The notes under the pieces were generated by a model that made no database searches, was not told the origin of the DNA, and saw only the letters and a program-made list of their open reading frames with translations. A program made the position numbers and the translations under genes. From an uncultured Bacteroides sp. (GTDB lineage: Bacteria > Bacteroidota > Bacteroidia > Bacteroidales > Bacteroidaceae), in contig UQTJ01000061.1 in NCBI GenBank assembly GCA_900544075.1, positions 1-12,364 on the forward strand: 12,364 nt of DNA. The letters run 5' to 3'. This document shows, in pieces, positions 7,409-12,364 of this stretch; positions within the stretch are counted from its first letter, which is position 1, and every line of letters begins with the position of its first letter.

Positions 7409-7553
7409 TTGTTTCATTTATTGGTATGAAGACACAGGAAGTGGCAGTTAAGCCGGTTGTAAACGTGGTGTTACATTCTGATACTGAAGTTCTGGATGAG
7501 GTTATGGTTGTAGCCTATGGAACAGCAAAGAAATCTTCGTTTACAGGTTCTGC
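7389..7553. repeat. Right copy of 165-bp perfect inverted repeat
   Basis: Exact reverse complement of 5468-5632. It holds the first codons of the headless right SusC (from Ser68-equivalent AGT at 7390 through the TonB box). Just inside its edge, TAA at 7387-7389 is in frame with the SusC reading frame and closes it in the present orientation. Confidence 0.98.
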
Positions 7554-10278
7554 TGCGACAATGAAAGCAGGAGAAATTAGTACACAAAAACAATCACTCG
7601 TTAAATCATTAGACGGTAAAGTTGCAGGTGTACGTGTCGGAGGTTCTACAGGTGACCCAGGAGCGGATCAGAAAATATTGATACGTGGTATAGGTTCAAT
7701 CAACGGTTCGACTCAACCATTATATGTAATTGACGGTGTTCCAGTTGTCAATGACGATATGAGTTCAGGACTTAAGTCTCAATCTATATTATCTTCTATT
7801 AACCCTGATGATATAGAAAGTATGACTATTCTTAAAGATGCTGCCGCAGCATCATTATACGGTTCAAGAGCCGCTAATGGCGTTGTCATAATTACCACCA
7901 AGAAAGGAAAAGAGGGTAAAACTAAAGTTACCTATAACATGGAAACCGGATGGACTAAAATGGCAGTAGAGAGTCAATATAACACCATGAATGCGAGTCA
8001 AATTCAGCAATACTATAATGATGCATTTAAGAATTTCGCAGAAATTATGCCTGCTGCAGCGAATGAGTATTCAGAGTATTATCTCAATAAACCTTTGACT
8101 GATGCTACATCTTTTGCAAATGAATTTACCCCTATGTTCTTTTGGAATCCAGGCTCAGATATTGACACTAATTGGAAAGATCAAGTTTATCGTACAGGTA
8201 TGATTACAGACCACCAGGTCGGTATAAGCGGAGGTACTGACAAAACCAAATTTTACGCAGGATTTGGATATAATAAAACCAATGGTATAGTATCTGGAAG
8301 TGATTTTGAAAGATATAGTGGACGTATCAATGTTGACCACCAGGCATACAAGTGGTTAAACTTAAGTTTCAGACAAATGTTGTCATTTACAGGAACAAAC
8401 GGATTCCGCGACCAAAACGACCAGGCGCAAGGATTTGGAACTTCCAGTCCGTTGTCTATACTTTATTCAATGGACCCTACAGCTGAAAACATTTTAGAAG
8501 ATGGTTCATACAATGAAAATGCATCTTTTAGTTCAAAAATATCAAATCCAAATTTAATGTTAGGACAAACTACAGGTCCAAATGCTGAAACTGTTTCATC
8601 TGATATGCTAAGAAGTTTAACTAATTTCGAAGCAACTATAAATTTACCTTTAGGTTTCACTGCAAGAACTCTTTTCGGATATGATTATATGGATAATAAA
8701 GAGCGCGAGTTCTGGGCTCCTGAGAGTGTAAATGGTGAATCATATGGTGGTCTGGGTGCAAGATATGTTTACACTAATAAAACATTGACATCATCTACAA
8801 CTTTAGGATATAATAATACATTTGGTTCGCATAACCTTAATGCCTTAATTGGTTACGAAATAGAAGATAGGTACTTATTGATGCAGTATTTAAGTGCAAA
8901 AACTTACCCAACTAACAAGTTACCTGAATTGTCAAATGGACAGCCGCATCAAATGGCGAGTGAATATTACGAATCTTCTATTATGTCATATTTAGGCAAT
9001 GTTAGTTATAACTATGATAACAGGTATTATTTGTCAGCTAGTTTCCGTAGAGACGGTTCTTCAAGACTTGGTCCAAACAACAGATGGGCTAATTTCTGGT
9101 CTGTTTCCGGTGCTTGGAGAATTACAGGTGAAGAATTCCTAAGAGATAATAATATTATTAATGATTTGAAAGTCAGATTATCATATGGTACAAACGGTAA
9201 TCTTCCTGGAGATTATTATGCTCATATGTCAACTTACTCGTTAGGAGGAGGTTACGGAGACCAAAGTGCAATATATTGGGGTACACCAGGTAGTGCAACT
9301 TTAGGATGGGAAAAGTCTAAAAACCTAAATGTCGGAATTGACTTAAGCTTATTCAATAGACTCAGTCTTACATTAGAATATTATAACAAGAAGACAACAG
9401 ACCTTTTGTTCCAAGTTCCTAAAAGTATTGTAACAGGTTTTTCATCTAACTGGGATAATATTGGTGGAATGCTTAATCAAGGCGTAGAATTGACTATTAA
9501 TTCAACCAACATATCTACTAAAGATTTTACATGGACAACTAGTTTTAATGTAACAAGACAAGATGTCAAGATTACTGATTTGCCCGACGGTAATGACGTA
9601 TTATACGGAGATGGTAATATGTATATTTTACGTGAAGGAGAGTCTATGCATTCATTCTATTTGCCAGAATGGGTTGGAGTTAATCCAGAAACAGGTCTCG
9701 GAGAATTTTGGATTGATCCGGAAGATCATTCTAAAGGCGTGACAAATTACTACTCAGAAGCAGGAAAGACTATAGTCGGTAAAGCTGTACCAGACTGGAT
9801 GGGAGGTATGACAAATACATTTACTTATAAAAATTTTGACTTATCATTCATGTTGTCATTCCAAACGGGTGCTAGCTTATTTGACTATCCAGGATATTTC
9901 TTGACTCACTCAGATGGTTTCCGTGTAGGTAGTTTTAATGTTTCACAAGAAGTAGCAGGTAATTATTGGAGGGAACCAGGAGATATTGTCGATAATCCTA
10001 AACCTATTTATAACAACCCTTACAGAAGCGATAGTTTCTCTTCAAGAATAGTTAAATCTACAAATAACGTTCGTATGAGAGACATAACTTTCGGATATAG
10101 AATACCTATATCTAAAAAATATATCAGTAATTTAAGGGTATTCTTTAAAACAATTAATCCTTTCATGATTTATTGTGCTACTGATAATATTGACCCTGAT
10201 GTTGATATTAACGGTTACAGACAGGTGGATACCCCTCCTACAAAATCGTTTATGTTTGGTATAAACTTTGAACTATAA
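7426..10278 (+). CDS. SusC/RagA transporter, headless OFF copy (right)
   Basis: A 950-aa reading frame with the plug and whole beta barrel of a SusC-family TonB-dependent transporter, but no signal peptide and no N-terminal regulatory-like domain, so it could not reach the outer membrane as it stands. The start given is the internal Met equivalent to Met80 of the left SusC; the frame is open back to 7390 and closed by TAA at 7387. TonB-box-like DEVMVVAYGT is at 24-33, plug at about 45-165 (ILIRGIGSINGS, PLYVIDGVP, MTILKDAAAASLYGSRAANG), barrel after that, C-terminus INFEL. The first 43 residues equal the left protein, then the two diverge quickly. Joined to the cassette head it would be 1029 aa, the normal family size. 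No promoter or ribosome site precedes it. By eye it uses more TTA Leu and AGA Arg codons than the left SusC, possibly reflecting another origin; not counted. Confidence 0.93.
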   Translation: MKTQEVAVKPVVNVVLHSDTEVLDEVMVVAYGTAKKSSFTGSAATMKAGEISTQKQSLVKSLDGKVAGVRVGGSTGDPGADQKILIRGIGSINGSTQPLYVIDGVPVVNDDMSSGLKSQSILSSINPDDIESMTILKDAAAASLYGSRAANGVVIITTKKGKEGKTKVTYNMETGWTKMAVESQYNTMNASQIQQYYNDAFKNFAEIMPAAANEYSEYYLNKPLTDATSFANEFTPMFFWNPGSDIDTNWKDQVYRTGMITDHQVGISGGTDKTKFYAGFGYNKTNGIVSGSDFERYSGRINVDHQAYKWLNLSFRQMLSFTGTNGFRDQNDQAQGFGTSSPLSILYSMDPTAENILEDGSYNENASFSSKISNPNLMLGQTTGPNAETVSSDMLRSLTNFEATINLPLGFTARTLFGYDYMDNKEREFWAPESVNGESYGGLGARYVYTNKTLTSSTTLGYNNTFGSHNLNALIGYEIEDRYLLMQYLSAKTYPTNKLPELSNGQPHQMASEYYESSIMSYLGNVSYNYDNRYYLSASFRRDGSSRLGPNNRWANFWSVSGAWRITGEEFLRDNNIINDLKVRLSYGTNGNLPGDYYAHMSTYSLGGGYGDQSAIYWGTPGSATLGWEKSKNLNVGIDLSLFNRLSLTLEYYNKKTTDLLFQVPKSIVTGFSSNWDNIGGMLNQGVELTINSTNISTKDFTWTTSFNVTRQDVKITDLPDGNDVLYGDGNMYILREGESMHSFYLPEWVGVNPETGLGEFWIDPEDHSKGVTNYYSEAGKTIVGKAVPDWMGGMTNTFTYKNFDLSFMLSFQTGASLFDYPGYFLTHSDGFRVGSFNVSQEVAGNYWREPGDIVDNPKPIYNNPYRSDSFSSRIVKSTNNVRMRDITFGYRIPISKKYISNLRVFFKTINPFMIYCATDNIDPDVDINGYRQVDTPPTKSFMFGINFEL

Positions 10279-10290
10279 AAAGAATTGAAT

Positions 10291-11706
10291 ATGAAAAAAA
10301 TATATATATTAGGAATAGTAGGATGTCTTTTTATGTCATCCTGCCAGGATTTCTTAGAAAAAGAACCTTCTACTGCACTTCCTGTTGAAGAAGCTATTAC
10401 TTCTATGACAGATTTGAAATATGCAGTAAATGGTATACCATATTTATTGTCGCAAGATAGAATGACTTATAGCGCAGATTTTGCAATATATGCAGATGTA
10501 AGAGGTGAAGACTTTTATGCTATAAGTAACAATAACCAAGCTGGTATATTAGCCAGATATAATATCAACAAGTATAGCGCAGAAGCATATTATGCATATT
10601 ATTACTTTTATAAAGCTATCGCTAATGTAAATAAAATCCTAAGTGTTATAGACGAAGTCCCTTATACAGAAAAAGAAGAAGCTACTTTTAATGATTATAA
10701 AGGTCAGTTGTATGCATGGAGAGCTTTACTACATTTTGATTTGGCAAGATATTTCTGTAGAATACCAACTACAGGAGTAGACGTAAACGCTGAAAATTCA
10801 GGTTTGGTATTATCACTTGAAGCATATGACAATAACTATATAGGCGAAAGAAGCACTCTTAAGCAAACTTACAATCAAATTTTGGAAGATTTTAAGACTG
10901 CATTACCTCTTCTTTCAAAAGACAAGCATGATGGATACATAAATTACTGGGCTGCTTTAGCTCTTCGTTCAAGAGTATATTTATATAATGGACAATATAA
11001 CGAAGCTTTAAAAGATGCTGATGAAGTTATAGCTTGCGATAAATATAAATTATACACTATAGATAACTACCAGGAAGCTTGGAGCAAAGAATTTACAGAC
11101 GAATCGTTGTTTGAAATGAAAATAACAAGTGTTTACAATGCGCAAAGAAATGCTGTAGGATATTATTGCGATGCTAACGGATATGGCGAATGTGCATTTG
11201 TAAAAACAGCTTGGCTATACCAATACCTGACTGCAAATACTGATGATGTAAGGTCCAAAATGATTAAAGTTCAGGAAGATGCTGAAGAATATGGTGAGCC
11301 TGGTACTTATCCGGCAAAATATCCGGGAAGAGAAAATAGTTTGTACATTAATAACCCTAAAATTATTCGTCTCTCGGAAGTTTACTTAATTGCGGCAGAA
11401 GCAGCTCTTTACGCAGATAATCCAGATAATGACACTGATCATTATATGAATATGCTTAGAAAAAATCGTATAAATAGTTATAGTGACGGAAGCAATTTTA
11501 CACTTGATGATGTTCTGAAGGAACGTAGAGTAGAATTATTTGCAGAAAACAGTATGTCGTTCGATTATTGGAGAAACAAAAAATCCGTAAAAAATTTCCA
11601 TGTAGGCTCCGACATCAGTTATGACGATTACAGAACTATTTTACCAATCCCACAAGATGAAATCGATTTGTCTGGTGGCCTTTTAGTACAAAATCCTAAT
11701 TACTAA
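10291..11706 (+). CDS. SusD/RagB family nutrient-binding lipoprotein (right pair)
   Basis: A 471-aa SusD-family lipoprotein, partner of the OFF SusC just upstream. Signal peptide MKKIYILGIVGCLFMSSC with lipidated Cys18. The start is the ATG at 10291, 12 bp after the SusC stop; a TTG two codons earlier is in frame but ATG followed by KK is the usual lipoprotein start. Family features: helical YAWRALLHFDLARYF (141-155), ALALRSRVYLYNGQYNEALKDADEVI (222-247), KIIRLSEVYLIAAEAAL (357-373), DDVLKERRVELFAE (406-419), and the ending ILPIPQDEIDL...QNPNY. It is about 60 residues shorter than the left SusD and by eye only distantly related, so ligand specificity probably differs. As second gene of a promoterless operon it should be silent in this orientation and be switched on together with its SusC. 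Confidence 0.95.
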   Translation: MKKIYILGIVGCLFMSSCQDFLEKEPSTALPVEEAITSMTDLKYAVNGIPYLLSQDRMTYSADFAIYADVRGEDFYAISNNNQAGILARYNINKYSAEAYYAYYYFYKAIANVNKILSVIDEVPYTEKEEATFNDYKGQLYAWRALLHFDLARYFCRIPTTGVDVNAENSGLVLSLEAYDNNYIGERSTLKQTYNQILEDFKTALPLLSKDKHDGYINYWAALALRSRVYLYNGQYNEALKDADEVIACDKYKLYTIDNYQEAWSKEFTDESLFEMKITSVYNAQRNAVGYYCDANGYGECAFVKTAWLYQYLTANTDDVRSKMIKVQEDAEEYGEPGTYPAKYPGRENSLYINNPKIIRLSEVYLIAAEAALYADNPDNDTDHYMNMLRKNRINSYSDGSNFTLDDVLKERRVELFAENSMSFDYWRNKKSVKNFHVGSDISYDDYRTILPIPQDEIDLSGGLLVQNPNY

Positions 11707-11742
11707 TAAATTAGAATAGTTGTATAATCATAGTTAATTTGT

Positions 11743-11790
11743 AAAAGGCATAAAGTGAATTAGTTTTTATCGTTCGCTTTATGCCTTTTT
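11743..11790 (+). terminator. Intrinsic terminator of the rightward SusC/SusD operon
   Basis: AAAAGGCATAAAGTGAA (11743-11759) pairs with TTCGCTTTATGCCTTTT (11773-11789), 17 bp with one G-T pair and a 13-nt loop, ending in a T run on the plus strand. It begins 37 bp after the SusD stop. The symmetric A and T runs could let it work in both directions. Confidence 0.85.
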
Positions 11791-12027
11791 ATTCTTAATA
11801 TAATTCTAACATATATTTTATTTGTACTAAAAATAGAGATTCTTATTTGTTTTTGGTATAAGCAGACAAAGAATCTGTAAATACAACTCCTTGTCTTAAT
11901 TGTAGAATACAAAGAATTATGTTTAGAACAACTTATTGTATGAATAAAACTATTATTGGTATTGAAAATGAAGTAGGGAAAAATCATTGTTTTACTCTCT
12001 TAGGAGAATAATTAAAGCGTAGCCGTA

Positions 12028-12096
12028 ATGGCTAAACGTATAGACATTCCCCCCCAAAAAAACTGTAGAAAAACAAACGGCAAGGCTGAAGTCTGA
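12028..12096 (+). other. Tiny reading frame with C7A7 tract, possible gene remnant
   Basis: ATG at 12028 opens a 22-codon frame (MAKRIDIPPQ at its start) that runs through seven C and seven A bases. A one-base deletion in that tract would join it to a second open stretch ending at TAA 12149-12151 (ARLKSDGIIKLMRSDKGG), giving 40 residues. I do not recognise the product. It may be a degraded gene end or chance. Confidence 0.2.
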
Positions 12097-12244
12097 TGGT
12101 ATTATAAAACTTATGAGGTCTGACAAAGGTGGCATTGATTCAATACAATAAGATTGTTAGAGTTTGTATCGTAACTTCTTTTCAAAACCCTTGCAAAGCC
12201 CTTTAATGTTTAAACGCCTTAAATACCATTAAAAAAATATCTAA

Positions 12245-12288
12245 TGAATGCCCAGTGAACGCGAAATGAACGCCGTACGAACATAGAA
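12245..12288 (+). repeat. Four 11-bp spaced degenerate direct repeats
   Basis: TGAATGCCCAG, TGAACGCGAAA, TGAACGCCGTA and CGAACATAGAA follow one another without gap at one helical turn each, sharing the core GAAc/tgC. This sits about 20 bp inside the right outer repeat and has no equivalent beside the left one. It could be a cluster of protein-binding sites; function unknown. Confidence 0.35.
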
Positions 12289-12309
12289 TAGTCGCAAGTT
12301 TAACTGTCT

Positions 12310-12364
12310 TTTTTGAATTTCATGAAAAATATCGTATCTTTACGCAGTTTCACAAATAAAGAAA
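12310..12364. repeat. Right copy of outer 55-bp perfect inverted repeat
   Basis: Exact reverse complement of bases 1-55. A weaker match continues inward to about 12292. Together the two copies enclose both SusC/SusD systems and the inner switch. Whether the repeat ends at the window edge cannot be seen. Confidence 0.95.
12312..12342 (+). promoter_or_regulatory. Outward-facing Bacteroides-type promoter in right outer repeat
   Basis: TTTG (12312-12315), 19 bp spacer, then TATCTTTA (12335-12342): a near match to the -33/-7 promoter of Bacteroides, pointing out of the window to the right. The 22 bases after it are AT-rich, like a leader. It mirrors the left element exactly because both lie in the outer inverted repeat. 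Confidence 0.55.

Larger units (their letters stand above)
5468..7553. other. Invertible cassette: SusC promoter, 5' end and recombinase
   Basis: The 2086-bp unit consists of the two 165-bp inverted repeats and 1756 bp between them (5633-7388). The inner part holds the left SusC promoter, leader, start codon and codons 1-67, and the whole recombinase gene. Inversion would join the same head to the right SusC. Frame is kept: the repeat begins at the same codon phase in both genes (AGT, Ser68). The recombinase travels with the segment it would invert. Inversion itself is inferred; no alternate-orientation data are available here. Confidence 0.85.
11791..12309. other. AT-rich non-coding stretch without a supported gene
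   Basis: About 520 bp between the right terminator and the outer repeat. No reading frame has a family signature. Seen in it: a possible 8-bp stem (AGATTCTT about 11837 with AAGAATCT about 11870), a small hairpin AGCC-GTAAT-GGCT (12021-12033), a C7A7 tract (12049-12062) within a tiny reading frame, and 11-bp spaced short repeats (12245-12288). None has a firm role. Confidence 0.5.

Noticed and set aside
7426..10278. Right SusC as a plain pseudogene
   Set aside because: The barrel frame is intact over 950 codons without stops or frameshifts, and the perfect repeat plus recombinase explain the missing head as a reversible OFF state.
10285..10290. TTG start of the right SusD two codons upstream
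   Set aside because: The ATG at 10291 gives a normal MKK lipoprotein signal peptide and needs no alternative start.
11760..11987. 75-aa minus-strand reading frame
   Set aside because: It runs into the terminator hairpin, has low complexity and no family pattern, and no promoter or ribosome site is evident.
1..12364. Outer repeats as ends of one insertion sequence or transposon
   Set aside because: No transposase is present and no target-site duplication can be judged because the flanks are not given; the only recombinase fits the inner repeat.
1..12364. CRISPR arrays, tRNA or rRNA genes
   Set aside because: No regularly spaced repeat-spacer array and no tRNA- or rRNA-like sequence was seen.

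Overview
The window looks like a chromosomal piece of a gut-type Bacteroidales (Bacteroides, Phocaeicola, Parabacteroides or a relative). The evidence is AT-rich DNA, two SusC/SusD outer-membrane nutrient-uptake pairs, a Bacteroidetes-type tyrosine recombinase with an Arm/SAM-like/catalytic layout, and promoter elements of the Bacteroides type (TTTG about 19 bp before TAnnTTTG). No genus can be fixed from the sequence alone.

Layout. Positions 1-55 and 12310-12364 are a perfect 55-bp inverted repeat closing the window on both sides; each copy holds a promoter-like element pointing outward. A leftward operon fills 188-5832: a SusC transporter (5832-2653), its SusD lipoprotein (2632-1043) and a third lipoprotein (1015-188), ending in a strong hairpin terminator (161-91). 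A tyrosine recombinase gene (6141-7307, +) lies divergent to this SusC. A second, rightward SusC (7426-10278) and SusD (10291-11706) follow and end in a terminator at 11743-11790. From 11791 to 12309 no convincing gene is seen.

The central point is a DNA-inversion switch. A perfect 165-bp inverted repeat lies inside the two SusC genes (5468-5632 and 7389-7553). The segment between them (5633-7388) holds the only good promoter for SusC expression, the start codon, signal peptide and N-terminal carboxypeptidase-regulatory-like domain, plus the recombinase gene. As written, the left SusC/SusD/lipoprotein operon is ON. The right SusC has no promoter, ribosome site or signal peptide and has an in-frame TAA exactly at the repeat edge, so it is OFF. 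Inversion would attach the same first 79 codons, in frame, to the right gene (predicted 1029 aa) and leave the left gene headless behind the same TAA. The cell would thus express one of two complete SusC/SusD uptake systems with one shared promoter and N-terminus. At the inner edge of the repeat is a palindrome with a 5-bp GGCCG centre, a good candidate for the recombinase crossover site. Inversions of SusC/SusD genes next to tyrosine recombinases are known from Bacteroides fragilis; this two-ended form with the switch head and recombinase in one flipping cassette, nested inside an outer inverted repeat, is the most notable part of the window.
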